From Pteria penguin (lineage: Eukaryota; Mollusca; Bivalvia; Pterioida; Pteriidae), in NCBI GenBank assembly GCA_035048485.1, contig CM068583.1, positions 64,166,306 to 64,230,305 on the forward strand: a stretch of 64,000 bases of DNA, written 5' to 3'. The notes under the pieces were generated by a model. The model was not told the DNA's origin and made no database searches. It saw only the letters and a program-made list of their open reading frames with translations. Position numbers and translations under genes: made by a program. Positions within the stretch are counted from its first letter, which is position 1, and every line of letters starts with the position of its first letter. Below are positions 1 through 14,000 of the stretch, in pieces.

Positions 1-1015
1 CTATACCGCTGTCGTCTGTCTGTTCGTCTGTTCGTCGTACCGCCCGTCCGTCTGTCCTTGTCCGGGCTTCTCCTCCTTAACTAAAGGGGAAACAAAACTT
101 TGTATGGTGTCATATGAAAGAGTGTGGCTTGTAGTTGTGCATGTGGGTTTCAAGGTTGGGGTCAGACCCCTGGGATGGGGGAAAATGGGTGGGGTCAGAA
201 AAGCTTGTCCGGGCTTCTCCTCCTTAACTAAAAGGGGAACAAAACTTTTGATGGTGTCTTATGAAAGGATGTGGCTTGCAGTTGTGCATGTGGATTTCAA
301 AGTTTGGGGCAGACCCCTGGGGTGGGGGAAAATGAGTGGGGTCGGAAAAGTTTGTCCGGGCTTCCTCCTTAACTTAAGGTGGAACAAAAGTTTTTATGGG
401 GTCATATGAAAGGATATGGCTTGTAGTTGTGCATGTGGGTTTCAAAGTTGGGGTCAGGCCCCTGGGTGTGGGGAAAATGGGTGGGTTCGGAAAAACTTGT
501 CAGGGCTTCTCCTCCTTAACTAAAGGGGGAACAAAACTTTTGATGGTGTCATATGAAAGGATGTGGCTTGTAGTTGTGCATGTGGGTTTCAAAGTTGAGG
601 TCAGACCTCTGGGGTTGGGGAAAATGGGCGGGGTCGGAAAAGCTTGTCCGGGCTTCTCCTCCTTTATTAAAGGGGGAACAAAACTTTTGATGGTGTCATA
701 TGAAAGGATGTGGTTTGTAGTTGTGCATGTGGGTTTCAAAGTTGAGGTCAGCCTCTGGGGTTGGGGAAAATGGACGGGGTTGGAAAAGCTTGTCTTGACT
801 TCTCCTCCTTAACTAAAGGGGGAACAAAACTTTTGATGGTGTCATATGAAAGGGTGTGGTTTGTAGTTGTGCATGGTTGGTTTCAAAGTTGGGGTCAGGC
901 CCCTTGGTTGGGGGGAAATAGGCGGGGTCGGAAAAGCTTGTCTTGGCTTCTCCTTCTTAACTAAAGGGTGAACAAAACATTTGATGGTGTCATATGAAAG
1001 GATGTGGCTTGTAGA
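1..1015. repeat. ~147-bp tandem repeat (about 6.5 copies) with CTGT-rich lead
   Basis: After a short CTGT/CGTC-rich lead (1-60), the phrase ctcctccttaactaaagg recurs near 71, 218, 363, 510, 657, 803 and 951, a spacing of 145-148. The unit contains gtgtcatatgaaagg and gtagttgtgcatgtgggtt. The reading frames through it are repeat artefacts. The array lies in the PDCD11 intron before the first visible exon. Confidence 0.9.
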
Positions 1016-1254
1016 CCACATTAAAACATGATGCAGGTATATCATGCACCCGTTAGTGGTGCCCTATTTTTAACCATAGAAAAATATAGTAAGTTTGATA
1101 CTTTTATTTACAAGTTATTTCAGAACCACTCTACATGTAAAAATATATAAATCCAACAATATATATTGGTTTAGAAGTAACATGATTTGAAGAGGGGCTG
1201 TATTTATCATGGGTGGGGTTTTGTTGATTTAGAGACATTGGTTTGTTTCTTTGA

Positions 1255-1508
1255 TAAATGCAACATCAGTTAATGATGATTAATACAACATCAGTTAATG
1301 ATGATTAATGCAACATCAGTTAATGATGATTAATGCAACATCAGTTAATGATGATAAATGCAACATCAGTTAATGATGATTAATACAACATCAGTTAATG
1401 ATGATTAATACAACATCAGTTAATGATGATTAATGCAACATCAGTTAATGATGATTAATGCAACATCAGTTAATGATGATTAATGCAACATCAGTTAATG
1501 ATGATTTA
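1255..1508. repeat. 25-bp minisatellite (about 10 copies)
   Basis: The unit caacatcagttaatgatgat plus five bases repeats every 25 bp with almost no divergence. It is intronic, about 320 bp before the first visible exon. Confidence 0.93.
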
Positions 1509-1826
1509 TGATTCTAATTAAGATTCATATGGCTTTAATGAAAACATCTCTATTGTGTTGCTTTCGTATGTCTGACATGAGTTTTGAATAGGTAAAAAAT
1601 GTCATTCTGTTCATTTATGTAATGCATTGTTTCTAATTTTCATCCTACAAGATGAAATATAAACCTTATTGTTTGTGTATAGAATGTACAATGTAGTTTG
1701 TAGTACAAAGACCTTGTCCATGTTGCCTTTGAAGTGTCTATCTCCCTTTCTATGCCATTTATCAGGAGCCTGAGAATTGGTAAGTTTGATATTTGTCTCA
1801 TTCAATTCGTTGTTGACTTTTTTCAG

Positions 1827-2046
1827 TTTGCTACAGACCATAGAATGAATGACTATTCATTAGTGTATAAAGTGGGTCAGCCGGTTATGGTAAAAGTTAC
1901 AGAAATAGATGTATCTAAAGGTCGTTTCCTTGGCAGCATGACAATGGCAGACTGTTACCTAGGTGATACAAATATTAGCCTTGACCTGCTTGAAAATTAT
2001 TTGAATGACAGGGATAGAGTTCATCAGCATTTGAAAAATTCTAAAG
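1827..2046 (+). CDS. PDCD11: PDCD11 exon (first in window): end of an S1 repeat
   Basis: The acceptor is a pyrimidine-rich tract ending in ttttttcag and the donor is gtattt; the exon ends in phase 1. It encodes the closing strands of an S1 repeat ([20 protein letters not shown]) and then the start of an inter-repeat linker containing DCYLGD. The preceding exon lies left of the window. Confidence 0.9.
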
Positions 2047-5000
2047 GTATTTATTTTGTGATATTGTTGATAATGAGATGGTTTCTTTGTTTCCCTATGA
2101 CTATCATGTGCAATGAGGCTTACATAATTACTGCCATTTTTGTTTTGGATCATAAAAGCCCTTCAACATCAACCAAGAAGTCATAACCTTTTACTGACTT
2201 GTATATTCATCATGTATTTACAAGGAATTCTCAACTTATCATCTAAGCATTTCAGCATTATTTAGTCATCATTTAACACATTATACATGTATTATAAAAT
2301 GTAAAATACCTTTTTCCAATACTGTAGATAAGAAAATCTCTGCTGTATCAAACATTGAAGTCGGAGAAGTTTGTTCAGTGATAATAGATGAGGTAACAGA
2401 GATTGGGGTTATAGGTCACCTTGAAGACAGTAAGGTCAAAGGGTTTGCCACTGAAGATCATATCCAAGGTAAAAATAAATTTCATGATTCATATAATGTA
2501 CAATAAATCTGATATAAAGTTATAGAAGTACATTTACAATTAGATACCTTAGTACATGTACTGGCATTATTGTAACACTATTATTTATAGATGTTTCAGT
2601 TAAGCCTGGGGACAAAGTTGAAGCAGTTGTACTCTATGTGGACTTGAGTTCTTGCTCGATTGAATTCTCATTAACTAAAAATAATGTTCGCCATATCAAG
2701 AGAAGAAGTAATGATCCAACCAATCAGGTAAGAAGAAGAGGCACATAACATTAAGTAATCCGATCAAAAGGGGGGAGGGGAATGCACTTGGTGCTGAATA
2801 ACACAACCAATCAGATAGAAAGGAGAAACAAACTTTGTACTAAATAAACCAACCAATCAGATGGGAGAGGGAAGTATACTTAATACTAAATAATCCAACC
2901 AAATAAAGTGGAGGAAGGAATACTTTTAGTACTGAATAATCCAACCAATCAGATAGGAGAGGGTAGTACACATAGTACTAAATAACCCAACCAATCAGCA
3001 AGCAGGGGGGAGTACATTTAGTACTAAATAATCCAACCAATCAGAGAGGAGGAAGGAGTACATTTAGTACTGAAAAATCCAACCAATCTGATAAGAGTGG
3101 GGACAATCTGATTAAAACCATATCTTTATTCCGCTTTTCTCAGAGACTGAAAACTCACCACTTCGTCTACAATATGATGCAGGTCCTTTTGTTATGCTAA
3201 TTAGGTGACGACGCTCTACAATACACCAATTTTAACCTGTGGGATATCGCCCGGGGATGTATAGTGCAGTAGGTCTTGTCCTGCCGACATACCTCGATTC
3301 AAATTCTACAGTCACCTATTACTTTTTTCCCCCTTTATCTTTATGTTGATTATATCGATGTGTAGAAATAATATTCTCCTTTTTCTTTCTAACAACATTG
3401 AGACAAACTTGTATCATTTATCATTATAAGAATATTTTTAAAACGCAAGATTTTTAATCAAGACGTTCTAAATGTTTATTTCTCTTTATATATTTATTTA
3501 TTTGACAGTGTTTATTGCCATTTACGAAAGGTTGATATAAGCAATCAATGCACCTGCCTTTACTATTGCTTGTTTAACTAATCAGCATTATCCCCCCAAG
3601 GGGAAGCGCCAGCGTCTGCATTGTCATTCTTGGGCAGTAAATAACAATTTAGTGTTTATTTAAAAATTCAGATGGTAAATAACAAAACAAAATAATGTTT
3701 TATCTCATATGCACACTTAACGTGATATGAACTGTTTTACTCCCTCCTATGTAAAGAAGTAAAAAGAAAATGGCGATTAGGGCGGCTAAAGAAAATTCGC
3801 ATTGCAATATATCCAATCCAATTACGTTGATAAATTCTTCAGTTTGTACTAAAATGGCAACTTTAACTTCTAAAATGTTTATAAAATGGCTTCCAATATA
3901 AAACAAGTAATATATCAACATGTAATAAGATTAATTTGTTGCTTATTGTATGCTTATAGTATGCTATCGGCTTTCAAAAGATAGAAGATTTACTGCCTAT
4001 GTGAAATTGGATTTAGATCAGATAAAGAACAAAGTTTTGCATACTCAATGGTATAAAATAAGTCTGAAAACCTTTCTGAACACAAACATGTGAATTTAGT
4101 CACACAGAGGATATTATCTTTGTTGTTTTAACAAATTTTCTTGCGGTGGTCCTTTTTTAGCGGGGTCGATAGTGAGAAGAAGAATGTCGGGAGATCTTCA
4201 CATTTGGCGGGGTAATTATGCACGATTTATAGAAAGTTAATGAGAAAATTAATGAAGTATCACTGAAATAAACATAGAACACCAATGCCAAGAACAATAT
4301 GGTGGACATCTGGTTTATCAGGATGCCTTTTGGATAATGTTACCTGTATGAGAGAGCTATATAGCTTTCAACGGGAGTTTCCAGTCTCTGTGTATATATG
4401 TCTCTGGCTTTTCTATTTGTCCCATCGCAGATAAAGATGTGGCGAAACCCTGTAAGGGGTCATGTTCTGGTGAACTCTGATTTTCAGCCAATCAGTGGAT
4501 TGGCTACAAATTCCTAGGAATGAAATTAACATCCCCAGTGTGCAGGACCTACAGGGTAGTTTTTGAACAGTTGTTGTTACATATTGTGTCACTTGCACAT
4601 GCCTAGCCGAGTCATTGACTGGCTATGGGAAATAACGGTTTCCGTGACTGAGACGTCATCAGAGTTCATGAGAACATAACCCCTTACCGGGTTTCGCCAG
4701 ATTTTTATCCAGAATGGGATAAATAGAAAAGCGGAATAAAGATTGGGAGTGGGGAGCACAACCAGTCAGATAGGAGTGGGGAGCACACTTGCTAAATAAA
4801 CATAGAAATGATACAAAGAATGAGATAATGAGGAGGGCACCTGATCAATAGTATAAGAGTAGCACTTAATGATCCATCTAGTCAGGTAGGAAAGAGGGCA
4901 CTAAATATATAAAAAATGATAGAAAGGAAAACTTTTAACACTAAGCATTCAAACTAATCAGGCAGAAGAGAAGAATGAAATGTACTTAATATTGTATGGC

Positions 5001-8000
5001 CCAGAATATCAGGTAAAAGAGAGAGAGAGAGTACTAAGAATTAAATGTTCTATTCAGTTAAGAGGAAGGGCACTTATTATTATTATCAATAGATAAATGT
5101 TCTATTTATAATGGCAATAAATGTAAGAATACAAGTCATGTAGTTATGTATGAGCTGTGTGAAAGGCGGTTGTCAACACTTGAGGATGAGGACGCTTATT
5201 TAGACAAATCAAACGGGTTTCGCAGATATATTTCAGACATGATTTTCTTCAGTTTTATAAATGAATTAAGTTTGGTTTTTTTTGTTTGCAAAATTGATTT
5301 CAGAATGTGTTGGATTTTGTGAAAGAAGTAAGAAAACTACAGTAATTTAGTGTTAGCACAATCTTTGTAAAGTGAGATTCCAGATAAATACAAATGTATA
5401 ATGATCCATAGTGTGGAAAATCCATTAATCTAGAAAAATTGGCTGGGAATAAACATTTCCAAATAAATAGAGCATCACTGTATATTAACAAATAGTTCTC
5501 CTCATTGTTAGTGTAAAATATTGTGTTATTCTTGGAAACAGTCTCTATATATTTATCATATTTTTATTAAAATGCATAAGAAACGAGATAAAGAACGATC
5601 ACTGTGGCTGTTTCTCAGGATTATTACTTACAGAGTCATGCATGATAATGAAAGTACTGATAAATAATCTTGGCTCTTCATCATTTTAAATTTGCCAGGT
5701 AGATTTCTTATGTTTTTTTTCTGCAATTTTAAGGCCAAAGTTGACCAACATATGAAGGCAGATGTGTTACTGGTTAAACCAGAATTCATCCTGATAAGTT
5801 TGCGAGGACATGCTATGGGTCACATAGCTTATCTGCCTGCTAAAAGAGTAAGTTCATGAAGTTGTTTATCTTTAAAGAAGTGAAAAAAAAACCCCATTAT
5901 ATTAATACTAGTATTTGCTTCTTAATTGACTAAATTGTAGATCCTTAGGGTAGATGTGTTTAGAAAATTTCTATAAAACTGTTAGATATCTGTAAAAAGC
6001 GACAGCTAATACAGTCGAGCTGCTCACACCTAAAAAACTTGAAAACCCTTGGAAACTCAAAGTAATCATGTGGTCCCAACAACATATCTATACAATGTTA
6101 TATATTCATTCAAATTTGTTCTACTGAAATTCAAAAGCCCTGAAGGTAATTTTTAGATCACAATGATAAACTGCATTGTACATTATACATTTAAAAAAAA
6201 ACAGCCATGGGGTTAGGAAGTTGCTTTTTAGCCTACCTCAACAAAGTAACTCTGTATTGGAGAATGTATAGGTGCTACCGTTACCAAACCTGCACTGTAG
6301 GTTTACCTTGACTTAAGCACACACATCCTATGTTGCACCTGACTTATGAGTGACTCAGTTAAGTAGTTTGAGATAATTCAGTACTGGAGAAAGTATAGGT
6401 GCTACAGTTACCAAACTTTCACCATAGGTTCGTCTTGAGATGCTGACTTAAGCGCATGCCTCCTATAATGCATCTGACCTTGATTTTATGCTTGAGTGAC
6501 TTGGTTGAAGATTATAATGTTCTGTAGAACTTTCCATTATTCTTTTTATACCCCCCATTTGGGGGGTATATAGGAATCACCCTGTCTGTCCATCTGTCTG
6601 TCTGTCTGTCTGTCCATCTGTTCACATCTCGTCAGAGCCATAACTTCTTACCCCCTCATCAGATCTGGATAATATTTCACACAATTATTGTCCATGGCCG
6701 AAAGTTATGTAATGACCTCAACCTAAGGTCATATCTTTAAGGTCAAGGTCACAGTGCACACATAGCAAAAATCATTGACTGGGCCTTAACTTCTTACTGC
6801 TATCTTGGATCTGGATAATATTGCACACTATTGTTGTCCATAACCCAAGGGTGTGTCATGACCTCAACCTAAGGTCATATCTTCAAGGTCCAGGTCAGAG
6901 TGCACACATAGATCAAATGCTCGTGTCATAACTTCTTACTGCCAGGTTGGATCAGGATAATATTTCACACCATTGTTTTCCATGACCAAAGGGTGTGTCA
7001 TGACCTGATTCAAGATCATATCTCCAAGATCAAAGTCACAGCGCATGCATAGTCAAAACCTTTGTATTGGTCATAACTCCTAACGGCTATGTAGGGTCTG
7101 GATAATATTTCACACCATTGTTCTCCATGATCCAAAGATGTGTATCACAGTGTTGTCCATCTGTGTGTCTGTGCATTTGTCTGTCCATGAAACTTGTCCG
7201 GGCCATAACTTCTTCCTTTAACTTTGGAGGGAGATAATACTTTACACAATTGTTGTTCCTGACTCAAGAGTGTGTACATGACCTTGAACCAAGGTCATAT
7301 CTACAAGGTCAAGGTGACAGTGCATAGATAGCCAGAATTCTTGTCTGAGTTGGACCTTCTTCCTCTTAATTTGGAGGGAGTTAATATTTTACACAATTAT
7401 TGTCCATGACCTAAGGATGTATCATGACCTTGAACTTACGTCATATCTATAAGGTCGAGGTCAGAGTACACGCTTAGCCAGAATTCTTGTCCGAGCAATA
7501 ACTTCTTCCTGTTATGTTTCAGGAAGACTATATTTTACACAATTGTTCTCCATGACCCAAAAATGTGTACCAAGATCATATCTACAAGGTCAAGGTCAGA
7601 GTGCACACAAACTAAATTGTTTTCATTGATTATACCTCAGAATGTACAAGTTGGAAACCCATTATACTTATACCAGTGATGTATCTTGAGATGAATTATT
7701 GCATGTTTCAACACAGCCGGGGGGATATTTATCCTGTTAGGACAGCTCTAGTTTGTTTTTGTTTGACAAATACTGTATCAGGGGAACATGGTAATCTTTG
7801 ATTACACAGTTTGTTTATACAATAATTGTTTTTGATATGCGTTTACTGTGTGATAGTTTGTCATACTATTGCATATAATAATATATGCCCTTCTGTACCA
7901 GAAAAATCACAATACATTTAACCCACCAATCCAACTCCTTATGTTAGATTGCTGTTGTATGTAAAGTTTTGTAACAAAAGAAATGGCAACTCCAACAACA

Positions 8001-11000
8001 TCTATACATGTGTGTAAGTTCAGGAATGTGTTTATCAAGGACTTTTTTTGTCAAGTGTTGTGCACAATCATCAATAAAGGACAATTATCTAATAAGTACA
8101 AAAGTAATAGCTACAAGTATTTTTATTAGTAGTATAAATGATGATGTATGCTTCAAACTGCTTGATTCTCCTTCCTGTTGTATCCTAACTAGAGAGTAAT
8201 CAAAGTTTATTTGTATGAGATTTTTCAATAAGTGTTGGCTTTTCACATGATGTAATAAGTAATTTAATTTATGGTATATTGTATCAGTGACATAAATACC
8301 AGTAAAATTATGTAATTTTCTTTTCTGTATTCAGAATAGTAACGGAAAAGTCAGACCGTTATCTAGTCTTTCCATGTCACATGGAAACTACTAAAATTTG
8401 AACCTACCAAAACTCCAAGTAATTTCGAAGATGCTGTACACTTTTAAGTTATCAAAGTTCTACTATATTTCTGTTTATCATGATTGTCTGTGTTAAGCTG
8501 CCATTACGTTAGACAAACTAGTTAAATTAATTCTTTTTTATTCAGCATTTAAACGATGTGTTGGAAGTCCATCAGTTTTCACCAGGTCAGGTCCATCCTA
8601 TCATCGTCAAAAGGTATCACAAAGTATCTGTTGTAGGCAATTTTTAAAGATATTTTCTTTGTTTAACAGTTTACTGTTGTAGTTAAAAGGTAGACAATCC
8701 ATGATCTACTAAAACTGCGTAATTTCATAGCTCAGAAAAATATGTTATTGTGTGCTTTATGTTTCAATCATCTTATAAATTTTGATATATTGATTATAAC
8801 TCATTCTGATGATTTATGAATCATATTATGGAAAAGATGACACTGATAAATGTATCCTTCCATCAATATATGTATACTGTCTCTTTGTAGGGTGGGAAAG
8901 CATGTTTTATGTAATCTGGTAATACATGAAAAAGAAGAAAAAGGTGAAGATTCAAGAACCTGTGTCTCAAATAAAAAATCTACTGCGAATCAGAAACTGC
9001 TGCTTGGTGACAGGGTGGAAGCACAGTAAGATATATTATTATCTAGTCCTCTCAATGAATACAAATTTTCATATACTTCAAGGTTATAAGATATACTACA
9101 GAAATTAGGGAAGTCATATAGGGGGTGATACAGAAATTAAGGAAGTCATATAGGGGGTGATACAGAAATTAGGGAAGTCATAGGGGGTGATACAGAAATT
9201 AGGGAAATCATATAAGGGATGATACAGTAACTAGGGAAGTCATTTAGGGGTAATACAGAAATTAGGGAAATCATATAGGGGTGATACAGAAGTAGGGAAG
9301 TCATATAGGGGGTGATACAGAAATTAGGGAAGTCATATAGGGGGTGATACAGAAAAGAAAACTACTTGGATTGTAAACTACACTGCCTCCCATACAAAAT
9401 TCTGTTAACACCCACAATCAGTATATTACTAAATTCATGCTTCAAGTTTTACTTTAACTTTATTTTTTTCTGTTGGTTGAAGGATTTTTTTCGCCTTTAT
9501 GGCCTTTATCAAGATGTTTCGGCCTATAGCCTTTATCAAGATGATTCACATAAATGATTATTCACATTCCATTTCTTTCCACATCTACACAACTAAAATT
9601 GAAAATTGAAATTAATTTTCAGTTATGTTGATGCGGAAAGAAATGGAATGTGAATGGTCTTGATAGAGGCCATAGATTGAAACGTTGAATAAAGAACTTC
9701 AACCAACAGATAATTTAGGTCATTCCCTACGGAATATTTTGACAGTTTTTGTAACACGAAGTGTTACACTGTTATGGACCCGGGTCATGGGCGCTGCCAT
9801 ATTGGAATTCACCCCTTTGCTCATGTATTCCTACACTCAGTGAAATAGGTCTATGATTATGTGCGTTGAATTTGCAAATATTCATGGACATTTGATACTT
9901 TTGGTATGTTGATAACTACATATTCAGCAAATTATTTAGGAAGATGTATGGAAAGTCTATACCAGAGCTGAACAAACACGATGATTATTTTTGAAACTAA
10001 CTGGCATGTAACCTATGTTTTCATTCAGTAGTTGATTACTACGCACTGATCGCACATTTTCGGGCCTTTCTGTCGGCCATTGCCAACCACAATAACAACA
10101 TGCTTTGATGACGTTATGCCGAAAAATTGATGTTTTACTTGATTAAAGTGGGACAGCAGACTGTATAAGTTAAATTTTCTCCTTTCCGTATTGTAAACAT
10201 TCTGCGTAAGTTTCACCAGAGCTGGGTATTAAATTGCCCCCCTTTCCAAATTCCGCGTTGCTAAGGGACGAATAGCATCATGTATAAAATTCTTCCGAGA
10301 AATGATTTGATATTTAGTGCACTGACTTAAGAAGTTTCTTCGGTTTCATATTCTTAAAATTCCATGATTAAATTATTAATCACAAATTGATTCATACATG
10401 AGTGACTTGACATCTTAAACAGCTGAACAGGCAGATTTCAAATCTGATTTGCTCGGCGTGGCGAGATGAAATAACATGATGGAAAGCATGTTGCACGCAT
10501 GTCATGTACGTTTTCAGATTTGTTGGTTTAACTTGATTGTAATAATTGTGCTAATGGTAGAACTTGCAAATTGTCCTTGATATGAGATTTAAGATGGACG
10601 TTAAGAACAGTGAACGAAGTTGGTTCAGACAGAATTTTTGATAGTTGGAGTCAGAGGCAATGTGGACAAAGTCAAAGAGTAGGTATAATGACTTTTAAAT
10701 TTGAGGACGGTATATCGTGGTTACATGTCTGAACGCTAATGTGTGGACCAATTTGAATTATCAAAACAAAACAAGTGAATTAGAATGTCTTTTTAACATC
10801 ACTTTTTGTCCCCCAATTTTGTGAAAGCAAGGGCCGGGACATTACATCTCATAATACTCATTCCTCCATCTATCAGTCTGTCACAAAAACTTCAACCTGG
10901 GCAATAATTTCTATTGAAACGGTCGGCTCATACCTTCACCGATGGTGAAGGTATGAGCCGACCGTTTCAATAGAAATTAACTGGGCAATAACTTTTGATC

Positions 11001-14000
11001 CAGTAGGGGTACCACTTCACAAGTAGATTCCTTGTGATGAGACTTTCCATTTAAGATAATTACTTTTGACATCTTAGAATTCTTTTGAATTCACTTGGTT
11101 ATCTTGACAGTTATGTATCCTCAGGAACACCCTCATCTGATTACAACCCCTCCTAATTACAAACATGGATTCACCATGTCTTCTCTGTCTTTGTACACAT
11201 CAAATCCACAGCAAGTGATCAGAGCAAGGACAGTTTTATGATCTCCTTCACATAGTTTGTATGATCTTGTGATATAGGCCTGACATCCGCAACTGGAAAA
11301 CTAAGTTTAGGACAAACTACAAATGCTGCAAATAGCAAACATCTTGGGATATACACTTGACGGCATGCTTTTGATGCTGCATGTGACATAATTTTTCGGT
11401 TTGAGTGGCATAGTTAGCCTTTTAGAGTACCTCAATTCTGTACAAGCTACAAGTACCAAACTTATACTAATTAATTATTCATCTTGCAGACTTGAAAACA
11501 TGTTTCAAGCTGTACCTGACACTTTTTTATCACCCGCCTTTTGTGAAAACATGGGGACATGAAATCTCATTTGTCTGTCCATCCGTCTCTCTGTCTGTCT
11601 GATAAAAAAACTTTAACCTTGGTCATAATGTAGGGCCATCATATCTGGCATGTTTGTGCCTAGTTGCAATACCTTTCCTGTATCTGTAGATATGCACAAC
11701 AATGACAATGTCACAGATCGCTGCACCCCTACTGTTAGAGCGTCAAAAGCAGGGGACCACAACTCTCTGAATTTGCTTGTTCCATTTGAGTCATTTTGGT
11801 ATCATGTTTTGGGCACAAGTATCTCAGTTATGGACAGTACAAGTACCAAAGTTGCACCAATGATTCATCTATGGGATGCACACTAGAGTACCTGGTTCGA
11901 TTGCTTCATGTAACAGTTTTCCACTTCCGTGATTTGGTTAACCTGTTGGGAGTACCTCAGTTTGCAACAAACTAGTAAAAGTAAAAGACTTCTGCCTTGG
12001 CCGTATGCCAAGTCACCTCAACTAAACAGTGTGTGAAAATTCCCAAACTTGTGCTAATGGTTCATCTTGGGACACATACTTGAATGCAAGCTTCGTATAA
12101 CTATTCCCACTTCAATTTTGTTTCATTATAAGAAAATTGATTAGAATAACTCAATAAAAAAGAGTCATTTTGAATTTGTGCCGTTCATTGTAAGAATGAA
12201 AATTGTCCTGAATTAAGGGGGTAGTCTGATGAACTAGTAAGAAGAATTAAAATCTACAACTGGCTATTTCATGCATATTCTATAAGAATAGACAAAGGTA
12301 GATTAAGAATAACAAAAACATATGTTATGGAGCAAATTATTGTACTAGAATCAATGCAAATTAATACTGTTTCATGCCCATTTCGATATATACGGTAGTT
12401 ATTTTGGTAGATAAACTTATGAATTTATACTGATTGATTGAAAAAATAACAAGGATTATCGAAAGCTCTAACAACTTACGAAGCGTTTCATAGTGGTTAT
12501 AGTAATTAAACAAACCTACTAAAATGATGACAATTTCACAAGAAGTACACTTATTTGATAATTTCTGTAATCTGCATCACTGTGATATTACACTGTAATG
12601 TGCAATGGTCTGTCATAAGTCAAAACAATATAAAATTACAATAGGTAATGGAGCATTTTACAAAGAAATTTGATAGATATTGCACCCTCCCCCCATTTTG
12701 CTATAATCTCGTTTGTGTGTAATATATATTGAATGAAATATTTCCTTTTCATGATCAAGAAAGGAATTGATTTGTAGATATATAAGCTTTAAATGACATT
12801 TCAAATTAAAACCATATTTAGATTCGATATAATCAAAATATATAAACACATAAATGCCCTCCCCCCTTTTAGGAGGATGGAGGCTATTTGGAAAACAAGT
12901 ACATGTATTTCCTTGAAAAATCTGCCTTTGTGGTACATATATACATGTAACTACTTTAATGAATATGTCAGTAACAACATCATAGTATTATTTAAAAGTT
13001 TAAAATGTCTTCTTTTAAATGATATCTAAATCATGCCTCTTCTGTGAACAAGTCCGGACATATAATGGCTAAAAGACACCATACTTTTCATCAGACAGCA
13101 TATACAGCAGGTGCAACGACATCACGTCATTAAGACGTAACGTCTCAATGACATCATCCTGTACTGCATGATGTAAATCTGCACCCTTTTCAAATACGTT
13201 AGTACTCTGAGGATTAAAAATAAAAACCCTCTCTTGTTCATTGAATTTAGTTTTGATTGTTTCAAGATAATTAAATATACTGGCCTTCGCTTTTAGTTAA
13301 CTATCTTGTGCTTTTTTTGGTTTTAAAATATTTTACTTTTCCCATTTCGTATTTGCCGGCATAGAGATCTATATCAGCATTGTTGATTGCTAGAGCAACA
13401 GAAATCGGTTTGTCGTAAACAAGTTTTGGTCAATAGAATAACTCTAAAAACGGTTTTCTTCAATATCACATGATAATTTACAAACACATGCATAATAGAC
13501 AAATTATTGAATATTACTTCTGTATATTCTATCACGACTAAAAATGTTACATCATCGTGACAGTATGAGTTATCTCCCGTGAGGCAGATTACAGTACAGT
13601 CCAGGTGGAACTTTGAATGCCCACTGTCCACAGTGGGCAGTCCTCCTGAAATTTCAGTGGGCATTAGGAGTGGACATTTACCTGAGCTATCAAGCTGTCC
13701 ACTTACCTGTATGTTAATTCCAGCTGACTCTTACAAGAATGTCCACTGTGTCCAGTGGACATTTTTAATGCCCACTCTAAAAATGCCCACTGTGACCAGT
13801 GGGCTAATTAAGTTCCATCCGGACTGTACTGTACTTTTAGGCGTAAATCGCTCACCAGACTACATCCTTGATACTATTGATAAAACGATTTCCTCTTCAT
13901 CTTCATATGAGTGTTACTCAGGACCTTCAGTCCTTTGATTAACTTTATTGTTCAAAACTGTAATAATAAGTGGATTGTAGCAATGTATTTTTCATACCAT

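Noticed and set aside
104..964. Open frames of about 100-140 codons in both directions
   Set aside because: They follow the 147-bp tandem repeat and show the repeat's own period; no independent coding signal.
3240..3325. tRNA-like boxes (tagtgcagtagg ... tcgattcaaattc)
   Set aside because: Box matches are poor, no tRNA fold is evident, and it lies within an inserted element; at most an old SINE head.
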